64,000 nucleotides of DNA from Candidatus Altimarinota bacterium (GCA_020631075.1 JAHDHX010000005.1:62001-126000); one strand, 5' to 3'. Numbered from the stretch's first letter, positions 17,896 to 26,767 are shown. Notes: a model not told the origin generated them from the sequence alone. Numbers and translations are program-made.

Positions 17896-19080
17896 TCAGA
17901 TTTTTTTTGCAAGCCAGATTATCTCTCTTGCCGTGTGCGCCTCTGGCCGACTATACACATACGTCTCCTCCCCACCCAGTCCCCGCACGGGTTCATAGCC
18001 ATTTTCTCGCGCCCACCGGCGCACTTCGGCGCTCAGCGGGGCGCGGCTTTTATCATGGGCCCAGCGTGGTATGCACGCCACCACCGTGCGGATGCCACTC
18101 CCACGCATTTGCCCCAGCAGCTGCCGCCACACTCGGCCCACTTGTTGGCGACTCCGCCCGATGGCGTCTTGCGTTGGCACCTCACGGAAGTTTTGCCCCA
18201 GCCACCCTTCCGTGCACAGCACACCCTGGCGGTCACGCCAGTGGGTTTTGGTCGCGTCTGCCACGGCCCACTGGGCCAGTCCCCCCTCCAGCCGAAATTT
18301 CTCTGTCAGGTACCGCCAGTTTTCTTGCGCCCCCGCGATGTGCCCTGGCGCGAGGTCTTCGCCCACCGTCGGCACCCCGACTATTCCCGCCTCCCCGCAG
18401 ATCGTCCCACTCCCGCAAAATGGATCAAACACCGTTTCCCCTGGGCGCGGGTCGGCTATGTTAAGGATAATCTGCGCCAGCTTCGGCGGCAGCATCCCCA
18501 TATAACTATCTCGCCAAGGCTTTTGGTGGTCACGCAGTCGGTAGTTACGCAGATTTTGCACCGCCACCGTTTCCGCCACTATTATTTCCCCAGCCCGCAA
18601 GCAAATCGTGTACTCCCCTCCCCGCCGCAGAATGTTCTCGCGGAAGAGTCGCCCCGTGTTCATCGGTTGTCCGTGGGCATTCTCCGCGCGGATCAGTCCC
18701 GACTTCTCCTGCAGCGCCCCGTGCAGCTCCTTGAGGAATTCCCGCGGCACCCCCAGCCCCGACAGCACCAGTTTATACCGATGCGGCGCTCGCAGGTTCG
18801 GCTCTATCATTCGCCACAGCACCTCCAGCACCGCTGGGGGTTCAGACACTACTTTCACCACCCGCGCCAGCTTCATCACCCCGCCCATTTGGTCGAGCCA
18901 CAGTCGGTCAGGGTCTTTGGGCAACCCGCGATAATCCCGCCGCACCAGGTCGCTGAGTCCCACCACACCAGTCCCTTGGTCATACCAGTGCGTGTGGGCA
19001 TAGCGCGCCACCTCCGCCCGGCACAGGGCAGTATGGGTGCCGATCCACCCCAGATATTCCACAGCCGTATTTCTTGTCAT
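17896..19080 (-). CDS. Trm11/UPF0020-like RNA N2-guanine methyltransferase
   Basis: A 394-residue protein with an N-terminal THUMP-like region and a Rossmann methylase core: [15 protein letters not shown] before the SAM motif DPFCGSGT at 219-226, then EDL and AVADAT. This resembles archaeal-type Trm-G10/Trm11 enzymes that methylate guanine 10 of tRNA. The usual (D/N)PPY catalytic motif is replaced by CTEGWLG (about 289-295). The ATG at 19080 is chosen because a TTGATA-17-TACACA promoter ends ten bases before it; an upstream TTG at 19119 falls inside the -35 box. It lies just upstream of the tRNA-Asn gene on the same strand. Confidence 0.75.
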   Translation of the reverse strand: MTRNTAVEYLGWIGTHTALCRAEVARYAHTHWYDQGTGVVGLSDLVRRDYRGLPKDPDRLWLDQMGGVMKLARVVKVVSEPPAVLEVLWRMIEPNLRAPHRYKLVLSGLGVPREFLKELHGALQEKSGLIRAENAHGQPMNTGRLFRENILRRGGEYTICLRAGEIIVAETVAVQNLRNYRLRDHQKPWRDSYMGMLPPKLAQIILNIADPRPGETVFDPFCGSGTICGEAGIVGVPTVGEDLAPGHIAGAQENWRYLTEKFRLEGGLAQWAVADATKTHWRDRQGVLCTEGWLGQNFREVPTQDAIGRSRQQVGRVWRQLLGQMRGSGIRTVVACIPRWAHDKSRAPLSAEVRRWARENGYEPVRGLGGEETYVYSRPEAHTAREIIWLAKKI

Positions 19081-19090
19081 TTCACCGCTT

Positions 19091-19119
19091 TGTGTAGGCC
19101 TTTTTGTTGCCCATATCAA
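19091..19119 (-). promoter_or_regulatory. promoter of the Trm11-like gene
   Basis: TTGATA, 17 bases, TACACA, then ten bases to the ATG at 19080. It lies back to back with the tuf promoter. Confidence 0.6.
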
Positions 19120-19123
19120 ATAT

Positions 19124-19151
19124 TTGACACACCTATTGCCCTTTGTACCAT
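19124..19151 (+). promoter_or_regulatory. promoter of tuf
   Basis: A perfect TTGACA, 16 bases, TACCAT. The leader of about 30 bases is T-rich and ends TTTACAAT before the ATG, with no Shine-Dalgarno motif even though tuf is usually among the most translated genes. Confidence 0.6.
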
Positions 19152-19189
19152 CGCCCCGTAAATTTTGTTATTCTTTACGTCTTTACAAT

Positions 19190-20386
19190 ATGTCTGATAC
19201 ATTTGTCCGGACCAAGCCCCATGTAAACGTGGGTACCATTGGTCACGTCGACCACGGGAAGACCACTCTGACCGCGGCCATCACTGCTACTCTGGCTAAC
19301 CGTCTCGGTGACTTGCCAGCCAACAAAACCGTCGCCTTTAACGAGATCGACAACGCCCCCGAGGAAAAAGCGCGTGGGATCACCATCGCTACTTCGCATC
19401 AGGAGTACGAAACCGAATCACGTCACTACGCCCACGTTGACTGTCCAGGGCATGCCGACTACGTCAAAAACATGATTACTGGTGCCGCCCAGATGGACGG
19501 AGCCATCCTCGTGGTGGCCGCCACCGACGGCCCCATGCCACAGACCAAGGAGCACATCCTCCTCGCTCGCCAAGTTGGCGTTGAGAAGATCGTTGTCTTC
19601 CTCAACAAATGTGACATGGTCGACGACGAAGAAATGATCGAACTCGTCGAGATGGAAGTCCGAGAAGAACTCTCAAAGCGTGACTACGACGGTGACAACG
19701 CCGTTATCGTTCACGGTTCCGCCCTCAAAGCCCTCGAAGACCCAAGCGGCAGCTGGGGTGACAAAGTTATGGAGCTCATGGGAGCCCTCGACACCGAAAT
19801 CCCCGAACCAGTCCGCGAGATGGACAAAGACTTCCTCATGCCAGTCGAAGACGTCTTCTCGATCAAAGGTCGTGGTACTGTTGCCACTGGTCGGATCGAG
19901 CAAGGTATCATCAACACTGGTGACGAAATCGAAATCGTCGGGATTAAAGACACCCGCAAAGTTACTGTGACTGGGGTCGAGATGTTCAAAAAGACCCTCG
20001 ACGAAGGTCAAGCTGGTGACAACGTTGGTCTCCTCCTCCGTGGGATCGAACGCGACGAGATCGAACGTGGTCAAGTCATGTCAAAACCAGGCTCCATCAC
20101 TCCGCACGACGAGTTTGAAGCCGAAGTCTACATCCTCAAAAAAGAAGAAGGTGGACGACACACCCCTTTCTTCAAAGGGTACAAACCTCAGTTCTTCATC
20201 CGTACGTCTGACATCACCGGCGAGATCTTCCTCCCCGACGGTGTCGAGATGGTCATGCCAGGTGACAACGCCAAGTTTAACGTCAAACTCGGCTCACTCA
20301 TCGCCCTCAACGAAGGGACTCGCTTCGCCATCCGTGAAGGTGGCCGCACCGTTGGTGCTGGTGTCGTGACCAAGATCGTCAACTAG
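19190..20386 (+). CDS. tuf: elongation factor Tu
   Basis: A complete EF-Tu of 398 residues that delivers aminoacyl-tRNA to the ribosome. G1 is GHVDHGKTT near residues 18-26, G3 DCPGHADY, G4 NKCD. All three domains are present. The effector loop reads [13 protein letters not shown], whereas most bacterial EF-Tu have RGITINTAHVEYE or close variants, so the Asn and Val are replaced. Codon use is more biased than in neighbours. It stands alone without rpsG or fusA, and a strong terminator follows. Confidence 0.97.
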   Translation: MSDTFVRTKPHVNVGTIGHVDHGKTTLTAAITATLANRLGDLPANKTVAFNEIDNAPEEKARGITIATSHQEYETESRHYAHVDCPGHADYVKNMITGAAQMDGAILVVAATDGPMPQTKEHILLARQVGVEKIVVFLNKCDMVDDEEMIELVEMEVREELSKRDYDGDNAVIVHGSALKALEDPSGSWGDKVMELMGALDTEIPEPVREMDKDFLMPVEDVFSIKGRGTVATGRIEQGIINTGDEIEIVGIKDTRKVTVTGVEMFKKTLDEGQAGDNVGLLLRGIERDEIERGQVMSKPGSITPHDEFEAEVYILKKEEGGRHTPFFKGYKPQFFIRTSDITGEIFLPDGVEMVMPGDNAKFNVKLGSLIALNEGTRFAIREGGRTVGAGVVTKIVN

Positions 20387-20426
20387 GTCTCCCCACGACG
20401 CGCCCTCCGTAAGGAATAACAAAAAG

Positions 20427-20458
20427 ACTCCCAGTGCTCCTCGCCTGGGAGTTTTTTT
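20427..20458 (+). terminator. terminator of tuf
   Basis: An 8-bp stem ACTCCCAG / CTGGGAGT with a 10-base loop, followed by T7. Confidence 0.9.
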
Positions 20459-20531
20459 GTGGTCCTCAGGAAATACTTGCTATTGTGATTTTTTTAATTA
20501 TTTTAATTTTGATATCCTCTCCCCCCGTCCT

Positions 20532-20906
20532 ATGAAATACCTCCACCTCATCCTCCCCGCACTACTGCTCTTCCCGTTCACAGCGTCGGCCAGTTTCTAC
20601 TCCGTCACGCCCCAGCCCACCACGGTTGACCCACTCACCACCCGCGTCACGCAGGGGCGCTTGGTGCGCTACCTCCGTGGCCAGCGCTCTCCGCTGCTCC
20701 ACGCCCGCTTCACACCGCTGACGACCATCGCCCGCCCCGTCGCCGCCCCGCGCCCGCAGACAGGCTTTGTGCGCTCCACACGGGCGACCGTCCCCCGCGC
20801 GCTGCCCCGACGGTCTGACAGTCCCACCGCCGCCCACTACCGCGCCACGCGGCAGGCCTTCCTGCGCCAGCGTGCCGCTCGCCTGCGGGCTCTGACTATG
20901 CGCTAG
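20532..20906 (+). CDS. small exported arginine-rich protein
   Basis: A 124-residue protein with a clear signal peptide (KYLHLILPALLLFPFTASA, cleavage near residue 21) and a mature part very rich in Arg, Thr, Pro and Ala with almost no acidic residues. No known domain is visible. A strongly cationic secreted protein could bind wall polymers, nucleic acid or acidic surface glycans. The ATG at 20532 is chosen because the signal peptide begins there. Confidence 0.6.
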   Translation: MKYLHLILPALLLFPFTASASFYSVTPQPTTVDPLTTRVTQGRLVRYLRGQRSPLLHARFTPLTTIARPVAAPRPQTGFVRSTRATVPRALPRRSDSPTAAHYRATRQAFLRQRAARLRALTMR

Positions 20907-20963
20907 TCCGCATTCCCCCTCTCCCTAAAAAGCCCCCCCCAATCCCACCCCTAAGGCAAAACC

Positions 20964-20994
20964 AAGAGCCCCTCTCACCGAGTGGCTCTTGTTT
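20964..20994. terminator. terminator between convergent genes
   Basis: A 7-bp stem AAGAGCC / GGCTCTT with a 13-base loop followed by GTTT. It lies between the Arg-rich protein gene and the end of thrS. Confidence 0.5.
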
Positions 20995-21015
20995 ACTTGC
21001 ACCAGCCACATCCCC

Positions 21016-22779
21016 CTACTTCGCCCCCGCGATCATTTCCACCAGTGTCGCTTGCGTCACGGTTTCGTCTTGCTTTTCACCGTACTTCCGCACCGTGACC
21101 GTGCCGTCCGCCACTTCACTATCCCCGACAATCAGCGTCAGCGGCACTTTTTGGGTCTGCGCGTTGCGCAGGCGTTTCCCTAGAGTGTCACTGGGGTCTA
21201 TCACCTCCGCCCGCCCACCGACAGTCTTTAGGGCATCACGCAAGTCATACGCCGCCTCCACGTGGCGGTCGACCACGGGGCAGATGTGCGCCTGCACAGG
21301 CGACAGCCACAGCGGGAAGGCCCCCGCAAAGTGCTCAATGATCACCGACATAAACCGCTCTAGCGACCCCGCTATCGCACGGTGGATCATTACAGGCTGC
21401 TCCTTTTCACCTTGTTCATTGATGTACGCCAACCCAAACCGCTCAGGCATCACGAAGTCCAGCTGCGCCGTGGCCAGTTGCCACTCCCGCCCGATCGCAT
21501 CTCGAAACAAAAAATCCAGCTTCGGCCCATAGAAGGCCGCCTCCCCTTCTATCCGTTCATAGTTCAGCCCCTGCTCTTCGGCCACTTCTTGCAGCATCTG
21601 CTCCGCTCGGTCCCAGTTGGCATCCAGCCCAAGGTACTTTTGCAAATTCTCTGAGTCCCGCACCGACAGCGACACCCGATATTGCCCCTCCCCAAACATC
21701 CCCAGCTTGGTGTAAAACTCCCGAATGATATTCACCACGATTGTCACCTCCGCTTTCACTTGGTCCATCCGACAAAACGTATGCCCATCATCCTGCGTAA
21801 ACCCCCGCACGCGTGACAGTCCCAGCAACTCACCGGGTTGCTCATCACGGTAACACATCGTCGTTTCCGCCAACCGCAACGGCAGATCACGGTACGACCG
21901 CGGCCGACTGGCATATATCTGCGTGTGGTGGGGGCAGTTCATCGGCTTCATCACAAATTCCGTCTGCCCCTTCCCCTTCACGTGGAAGAGATCATCTTGG
22001 TACTTCTGCCAGTGGCCCGACGTTTCATACAGGTCTTTCTTGGTAATGTGCGGGATGTGCACGGCCGTAAACCCATACCGCTCTTGGATTTCTTTGATAG
22101 TCCCCGCAATTTTCTCCCGCAAGAATGTGCCCTTCGGGGTAAAAAGCGGCAAACCACTCCCCACGATCTCACTAAAACAAAACAAATCCAGCTCTTTCCC
22201 TAGTTTGCGGTGGTCACGCTTGGCGGCTTCCTCCAGCAGCGTGAGGTACGCCCCTAAGTCTTCCTTCGTCGCGAAGGCCACGCCATAGAGCCGTGTCAGC
22301 ATCTCTCGGTCAGCGTCCCCTCGCCAATACGCCCCCGCAATTTTCATGAGCTTAAACGTTCCCACCTCCCCCGTCCGTTCGAGGTGCGGCCCCGCACACA
22401 AGTCGCTATACACCGCCTCACCCGCTTCATTCACAAAGTCATAAAAGGTCAGCTCCGCATCTTTCGCCACGAGGTCAGCTATGAGCTCCATTTTATACGG
22501 ATCATGCCCAAACTTCTCACGCGCCTCAGCCGCGGGCACCGTTCGGCGCACCACCGCGAAGTCCTTATTCACGATCCAGCGCATCTTCTTCTCTATCTTC
22601 TTAAAGTCCTTGTCCGACAGCTTCACCTCCCCCAGATCATAGTCTTGGTAAAACCCCGTTTCCGTCCACGGCCCTACCCCCATCGTCACCTCAGGGTGCA
22701 GCATTTTTACGGCCATACTCATCACATGGCTGGCCGTGTGACGGCGACAGAGTTCGTATTCAGCTTGCGGAGCACACAT
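21016..22779 (-). CDS. thrS: threonyl-tRNA synthetase, form without TGS domain
   Basis: A class II synthetase of 587 residues. The editing domain has its zinc-type HxxxH (HTASH, residues 12-16 area) and CAGPH; the catalytic core has motif 2 (CYRDEQPGELLGLSRVRGF), the zinc residues in MNCPHHTQ, and motif 3 (HRAIAGSLERF); the anticodon-binding domain is complete. The protein starts directly at the editing domain and lacks the N-terminal TGS domain of most bacterial ThrRS (about 640 residues). The frame is open further upstream to 22908, but that part has no TGS-like sequence and lies across the promoter. Confidence 0.93.
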   Translation of the reverse strand: MCAPQAEYELCRRHTASHVMSMAVKMLHPEVTMGVGPWTETGFYQDYDLGEVKLSDKDFKKIEKKMRWIVNKDFAVVRRTVPAAEAREKFGHDPYKMELIADLVAKDAELTFYDFVNEAGEAVYSDLCAGPHLERTGEVGTFKLMKIAGAYWRGDADREMLTRLYGVAFATKEDLGAYLTLLEEAAKRDHRKLGKELDLFCFSEIVGSGLPLFTPKGTFLREKIAGTIKEIQERYGFTAVHIPHITKKDLYETSGHWQKYQDDLFHVKGKGQTEFVMKPMNCPHHTQIYASRPRSYRDLPLRLAETTMCYRDEQPGELLGLSRVRGFTQDDGHTFCRMDQVKAEVTIVVNIIREFYTKLGMFGEGQYRVSLSVRDSENLQKYLGLDANWDRAEQMLQEVAEEQGLNYERIEGEAAFYGPKLDFLFRDAIGREWQLATAQLDFVMPERFGLAYINEQGEKEQPVMIHRAIAGSLERFMSVIIEHFAGAFPLWLSPVQAHICPVVDRHVEAAYDLRDALKTVGGRAEVIDPSDTLGKRLRNAQTQKVPLTLIVGDSEVADGTVTVRKYGEKQDETVTQATLVEMIAGAK

Positions 22780-22816
22780 AGGCAGGGGGAGGGGAGTGAA
22801 GAAACCAACAAAAACC

Positions 22817-22845
22817 AGTGTATCACCCCTCCCCCCTTGGCTCAA
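22817..22845 (-). promoter_or_regulatory. promoter of thrS
   Basis: TTGAGC, 17 bases, TACACT preceded by TGA (extended -10). The leader is about 30 bases and G-poor near the ATG. It overlaps the divergent promoter of the deacetylase lipoprotein. Confidence 0.6.
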
Positions 22846-22865
22846 CCCCACCTCACTGCTACCCT
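22837..22865 (+). promoter_or_regulatory. promoter of the deacetylase lipoprotein, near-leaderless
   Basis: TTGGCT, 17 bases, TACCCT, then eight bases to the ATG at 22874. It overlaps the thrS promoter on the other strand. Confidence 0.4.
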
Positions 22866-22873
22866 GCCCCCTG

Positions 22874-23806
22874 ATGAACCAGCTCTGGACCATTATCGGC
22901 CTCCTCACCCTCTGCCTCGGTGGGTGCTACTACGTCGGCTCGCGTGACTTCACCCGCCCCACCACCGCGCCCACCACCACTGACGACCGCTCTCTGGCTG
23001 ACTTACTCCCCACCACTGCCCCGATTGAGGCCCCTGAGTCCCCCGACACCACCGCTGCTATTTCTCCCACTCTGAGCATTGAGGAGCCCCCCCCCGGCCA
23101 AGCCCTCCCCCCCGCCCCCCAGCCACTCACCTCCGCCTACCTCCCTATCTTGATGTTTCACCACATCGAAGACGTCCCCGCCGACCACCCCGACGCTATC
23201 TACCGCGGTCTGGCCTACTCGCCCGAGCGCTTCCGCACCCTGTTGCAATACTGCGCCGACACAGGGGTAGAGGTCCTCACCTTCACCCAGCTCCAGCAGA
23301 TCCGCGAAGGCACCCTCCCCCTCCCCGAGCGTGCCGTCATCTTGAGTTTCGACGACGGCTACGCTAATAACTACACCAACGCCTTCCCCCTCTTGGAGGA
23401 ATACGGCTTCAAAGGCAACTTCAACATCATCACCGACAAGATCGGCGAGTCAGACTTCTATATGTCCGAAGACCAGATCGCCGACCTGGTCGCCGCTGGG
23501 CACCAGCTCTGCAGCCACACCCAAACCCACCCCGACCTCACCCAGCTCTCGGCCAACGCCCTTCGGCGGGAGCTCGGCGACTCTCGCCGCTGGCTGTCAG
23601 AGCGCTACCAGACCCCCATCAACTGTCTCGTCTACCCCGCGGGCGAGTTCAACGACACCGTTGTCGAGGTCGCCGCCGCTGACTACGTCTTCGCCCGCAC
23701 CACTCGCCCGGGCAAGACGCTCGACTTCACCACCCCCCACACGCTGCCCACCGTGCGAATGTTCCCCGAGACAGGCCTACAGAGCATTCAGCGCTGGTGG
23801 GACTAG
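22874..23806 (+). CDS. polysaccharide deacetylase (NodB family) lipoprotein
   Basis: A 310-residue lipoprotein. The N-terminus ends in a lipobox (LTLCLGGC), followed by a Thr/Pro-rich spacer (to about 90) and a NodB domain. The catalytic Asp pair is in ILSFDDGYANN and the zinc His pair in CSHTQTHPDL. The enzyme probably removes N-acetyl groups from peptidoglycan or surface sugars outside the membrane. A GTG at 22796 would extend the protein, but the ATG at 22874 places the lipoprotein signal at the N-terminus and lies next to a -10 box. Confidence 0.88.
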   Translation: MNQLWTIIGLLTLCLGGCYYVGSRDFTRPTTAPTTTDDRSLADLLPTTAPIEAPESPDTTAAISPTLSIEEPPPGQALPPAPQPLTSAYLPILMFHHIEDVPADHPDAIYRGLAYSPERFRTLLQYCADTGVEVLTFTQLQQIREGTLPLPERAVILSFDDGYANNYTNAFPLLEEYGFKGNFNIITDKIGESDFYMSEDQIADLVAAGHQLCSHTQTHPDLTQLSANALRRELGDSRRWLSERYQTPINCLVYPAGEFNDTVVEVAAADYVFARTTRPGKTLDFTTPHTLPTVRMFPETGLQSIQRWWD

Positions 23807-23964
23807 GGAGTCCTCTCAAAATGGCTTGAGAAGGAAAATCATTTTTGGTCTAAGCCAGTACAGTAATCAATCACAGTTTTTGTGGTCGCTCTGACAACAC
23901 CACCTAGACAAATCCCCCCTCCCCGTCACAATGCCCCCGATTTCTTATTTCTTTTTTTTTACTC

Positions 23965-24528
23965 ATGTTGGGCATCACAGACCTCAAAGTCGGCCGCGCC
24001 ATTCAGCTCGACGGCGTTCCGTTCGTTGTCACCTACAACCAATACTCCAAGCAGGCCCGCGGTGCAGGCGTCATGAAAACCAAACTCCGCAACCTCCTCA
24101 CTGGCCGCACGATGGAGCGCACCTTTCAGGGCGCTGAAAAAGTCGAAGAAGCCGACATCCGCTACGGTCGGGCCCAGTTTCTTTACGCCAACGCAGGCGA
24201 CTACGAGTTCATGGACCAAGAAACCTTTGAAACCGTCACCTTCACAGGCGAAGTCTTGGGTGACACCGCCCACTTCTTGCTCGAAGGCACCGACGTCGAC
24301 ATCCAATATTTCGGCGACACCCCCATTAATGTCAAAGTCCCCCCCAAGGTCACTTTCACCGTCATCGAAACCGAACCGGGTGTGAAAGGCGACACCGCCC
24401 AAGGGGGCAATAAAGACGCCACCATTGACACAGGCTACGTCCTCAAAGTCCCCCTCTTCGTCAACAAAGAAGACAAAATCGTCGTCAACACCGACACGGG
24501 TGAATACGTCGAAAGAGCCAAGTCATGA
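23965..24528 (+). CDS. efp: elongation factor P
   Basis: A complete three-domain EF-P of 187 residues that rescues ribosomes stalled at polyproline. Domain I contains YSKQARGAGVMKTKLRNLLTG; the tip residue is Arg32 where many EF-P have Lys. Arg-type EF-P can be rhamnosylated by EarP, but no earP is in the window. A polyproline helper fits this proteome, which has many Pro-rich linkers. The leader is T-rich without a Shine-Dalgarno motif. The stop overlaps a small downstream frame (ATGA). Confidence 0.95.
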   Translation: MLGITDLKVGRAIQLDGVPFVVTYNQYSKQARGAGVMKTKLRNLLTGRTMERTFQGAEKVEEADIRYGRAQFLYANAGDYEFMDQETFETVTFTGEVLGDTAHFLLEGTDVDIQYFGDTPINVKVPPKVTFTVIETEPGVKGDTAQGGNKDATIDTGYVLKVPLFVNKEDKIVVNTDTGEYVERAKS

Positions 24529-24737
24529 CCCTTTTCAGTCAAAACACGAAACACACAGGGCTCCGCACAGGGGCCCTACTTTTCTGTTTTCTTGTGGCTC
24601 TAGTCGTATTTTTGGCTTGGCCTATCCCTAAATGTTTCCCAGACACGAGTCTCGGTCGTGGCGGGATGGCACTGACAAAACCCACTTGTGTTGAGCTCCC
24701 ACGCTTTACCGTTTGGCAGATGACCTTGGTCAAATGA
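24525..24737 (+). CDS. possible small membrane protein coupled to efp
   Basis: A 70-residue frame that starts inside the efp stop (ATGA). It has one hydrophobic segment (about 17-35) and two cysteines in PKC and PTC in the part predicted after it. Overlap starts are common in this window, which favours a real gene, but the C-terminal half has unremarkable composition and no family is recognised. Confidence 0.35.
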   Translation: MTLFSQNTKHTGLRTGALLFCFLVALVVFLAWPIPKCFPDTSLGRGGMALTKPTCVELPRFTVWQMTLVK

Positions 24738-24850
24738 CAAGATTGAAATATCGAAACAGCTAGATTAGGCTTATATTTTGCGGCACGCAGCTTCATATCA
24801 GCAACGTATGCAATCGGATTAACCAGATAGCCCCCACGCCCCATCTCCGC

Positions 24851-24856
24851 TACACT
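24851..24856 (+). promoter_or_regulatory. -10 box, leaderless start of the membrane protein gene
   Basis: TACACT followed by seven bases (CCACCTG) and the ATG at 24864. The -35 region is poor. Confidence 0.45.
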
Positions 24857-24863
24857 CCACCTG

Positions 24864-25424
24864 ATGGAACTCCAACTCACGTGGAATCTCGCCCTCATCT
24901 CGGCCTTCGTGGTGCTGTTTACCTACCACTTTTTGCTGGGGCAAAACGCCACCATTAAGCTCATCCTCTCGATCTACATCGCCATCCTCACGGCGGACGG
25001 CGTCGCCCGCATTTTGAAGGAATTCGTCTTCGACATTTCCCCAGGCGTGCAGCAGCTTGTCGGCCGCTACGACGACGAGATCTTCACCACCATCCGCCTC
25101 ATCTTGTTCCTCCTCGGCATCATCTTCTTCGTGGTCAAAGGCGCCTTTCACATCGCAGTCGATCGGCACGACCACTGGCTCGCCCGCCTCACTATCCAGA
25201 TGCTCTTTTCCACCTTCTCTGCCCTCTTGTTTTTGTCCACGGTGCTCATCTACCTCTCGGGCAACAGTTTCGTCGAGGGCATGGTCTTCGCGTCTGACAT
25301 CACCATCTACAGCGAGTCCATCGTCGCCCGCATTTTGATCGACTACTACCAGTTCTGGTTCAGCCTCCCCGCCATCCTCTTTCTCGTCACCAGCTTCTTG
25401 TTTGACGAAGAGTACGTTGTCTAA
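24864..25424 (+). CDS. four-helix membrane protein, unknown function
   Basis: A 186-residue integral membrane protein with about five hydrophobic stretches (near 8-24, 32-48, 78-95, 110-130 and 163-180) and short loops. The first long loop contains acidic residues (GRYDDEIF). I do not recognise the family. A TACACT box seven bases before the ATG supports this start. Confidence 0.65.
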   Translation: MELQLTWNLALISAFVVLFTYHFLLGQNATIKLILSIYIAILTADGVARILKEFVFDISPGVQQLVGRYDDEIFTTIRLILFLLGIIFFVVKGAFHIAVDRHDHWLARLTIQMLFSTFSALLFLSTVLIYLSGNSFVEGMVFASDITIYSESIVARILIDYYQFWFSLPAILFLVTSFLFDEEYVV

Positions 25425-25456
25425 GCCCTGCCTAAGCAGTCTTCAGCTTTTTTCGC

Positions 25457-25485
25457 TTGACACCCCACCCCACTCCCCCTATCAA
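25457..25485 (+). promoter_or_regulatory. promoter of rplJ-rplL
   Basis: A perfect TTGACA, 17 bases consisting almost only of C with a few A and T, then TATCAA. Transcription would start near 25492, leaving a leader of about 215 bases. Confidence 0.72.
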
Positions 25486-25491
25486 GTGACC

Positions 25492-25708
25492 GACGGTCAA
25501 AGACAGCTGGCAGTCACGCACGGGTTCGCCCATTGCCTGACACAAGCCCAGCCGAGATCTGAGAAGCTCTTCCCGGTGATAGTGTTGGTCATTTTTGCCC
25601 CACACGCATTGCCGCCAGACCCCACCGTGCAGCACCTATACCGCACGTCTCTCAGCTCCGCTCGTACGTCTTTGGTCGCCATCTACTGCGACTTTTTTTT
25701 ATTTCTCT
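25492..25708 (+). ncRNA. candidate L10 leader RNA (autoregulatory)
   Basis: The 215-base leader between the promoter and rplJ is structured: a small hairpin TGACC/GGTCA at about 25487-25499, a stem-loop GGGTTCGCCC closed by GGCA/TGCC (25509-25540 area), and an outer pairing AGCTGGC with GCCCAGC. In many bacteria the L10-L12 complex binds such a leader and represses its own operon. The position and shape fit that element. The final 30 bases before the ATG are T-rich and unstructured. Confidence 0.5.
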
Positions 25709-26260
25709 ATGGCTACCACTAAAGCAAAAAAATCCGACCAGCTCGCCAAGTTGGAAGCATACATGCAGGCAGCAGAAGGGATCGCCTTTGCTCGGTTTGA
25801 CGCCGTGACAGTGGCGGAAGTCGAGTCATTTCGTCGGGCCCTGCGTGAGCAAGACATGACCTACACCGTCATTAAGAAAACGCTCATCGCCCTCGCCGCT
25901 AAAAACACTGGCCAGGCTGAGTTCACCGCTGGTGACCTCGCTGGTGCCGTGGCCGTCATCACTTCACCGCACGACAGCATTGCGCCTGCCGCCGCGATCA
26001 AGCAAATGAAAGCCGACCTGATGGACAAAGCCACCAAAGAGTCCCGCGTTAATTACGCAGGGGCCCTCTTTGAAGGCGAATTCCTCGACGAAGCTCGCAC
26101 CGCTCAACTGGCCGACACCCCCACCCGCGAAGAATCCCTCGCCAAGATTGTCGGCATGCTCCAGTCAGGCCCGCAAAAACTCCACGGCGTTCTGCGCTCT
26201 GGCTTGCAGTCTATGCACGCCATCATGGACCAGTCCGACAAGTTCGCGACTGCCGCCTAA
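25709..26260 (+). CDS. rplJ: ribosomal protein uL10
   Basis: A 183-residue L10 that anchors L7/L12 dimers on the large subunit. The N-terminal domain (LEAYMQAAEGIAFARFDAVT, YTVIKKTLIALAAKNT) and C-terminal L12-binding helix (EESLAKIVGMLQSGPQKL onward) are present. It forms a two-gene operon with rplL; the usual rplK-rplA upstream and rpoB downstream are absent here. Confidence 0.95.
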   Translation: MATTKAKKSDQLAKLEAYMQAAEGIAFARFDAVTVAEVESFRRALREQDMTYTVIKKTLIALAAKNTGQAEFTAGDLAGAVAVITSPHDSIAPAAAIKQMKADLMDKATKESRVNYAGALFEGEFLDEARTAQLADTPTREESLAKIVGMLQSGPQKLHGVLRSGLQSMHAIMDQSDKFATAA

Positions 26261-26293
26261 TTCATTACCCGTCTTTTTTTCTCCTTTTACACC

Positions 26294-26698
26294 ATGTCAG
26301 AAGAAACCACCGTCACCGTCGAACTCGGTAAGAACGAACAAGCTGTTGTTGACGCTATCGAAAAACTCACCGTCATCGAAGCCAACAACGTCGCCAAATA
26401 CTTCGAAGAGAAGTACGGCATCACCGCCGCTGCGCCAGTGGCTGTCGCTGCTGTGGCTGGTGGGGGCGACGCCGCCGCTGCCGAAGAAAAATCAGCCTTC
26501 ACCGTCACCCTCAAGGACTGCGGTGCCAAAAAAATCGCCACCATCAAAGTCATCCGTGAGATCACTGGTCTGGGGCTGGGTGAAGCCAAAGCCTTGGCCG
26601 AAGCAGGCGGAACTATCAAAGAAAACGTCAAGAAAGACGAAGCGGAAGAAATGAAAACAAAATTCGAAGAAGCAGGCGCGACCGTCTCTCTCGACTAG
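26294..26698 (+). CDS. rplL: ribosomal protein bL12 (L7/L12)
   Basis: A 134-residue L7/L12. The N-terminal dimerisation helix pair is followed by an Ala/Val/Gly hinge (about 45-65) and the C-terminal factor-binding domain ([20 protein letters not shown]). It recruits GTPase translation factors such as the EF-Tu encoded at 19190. The intergenic leader after rplJ is T-rich and lacks a Shine-Dalgarno motif. A terminator follows. Confidence 0.97.
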   Translation: MSEETTVTVELGKNEQAVVDAIEKLTVIEANNVAKYFEEKYGITAAAPVAVAAVAGGGDAAAAEEKSAFTVTLKDCGAKKIATIKVIREITGLGLGEAKALAEAGGTIKENVKKDEAEEMKTKFEEAGATVSLD

Positions 26699-26728
26699 TT
26701 TTTAGCCCGTGCTGAAAGCAAAAAAACT

Positions 26729-26767
26729 CCCGAGCAGAACTCGCTTCTGCCTCGGGGTTTTTTCAAA
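26729..26767 (+). terminator. terminator of rplJ-rplL
   Basis: A stem CCCGAGCAGAA / TTCTG-c-CTCGGG (one bulge) with a 5-base loop, followed by T6 and preceded by an A-run. Confidence 0.85.

Noticed and set aside
17935-19161. A 408-codon open frame on the plus strand
   Set aside because: It is antisense to the Trm11-like gene, which has a clear SAM motif; composition is typical of a shadow frame.
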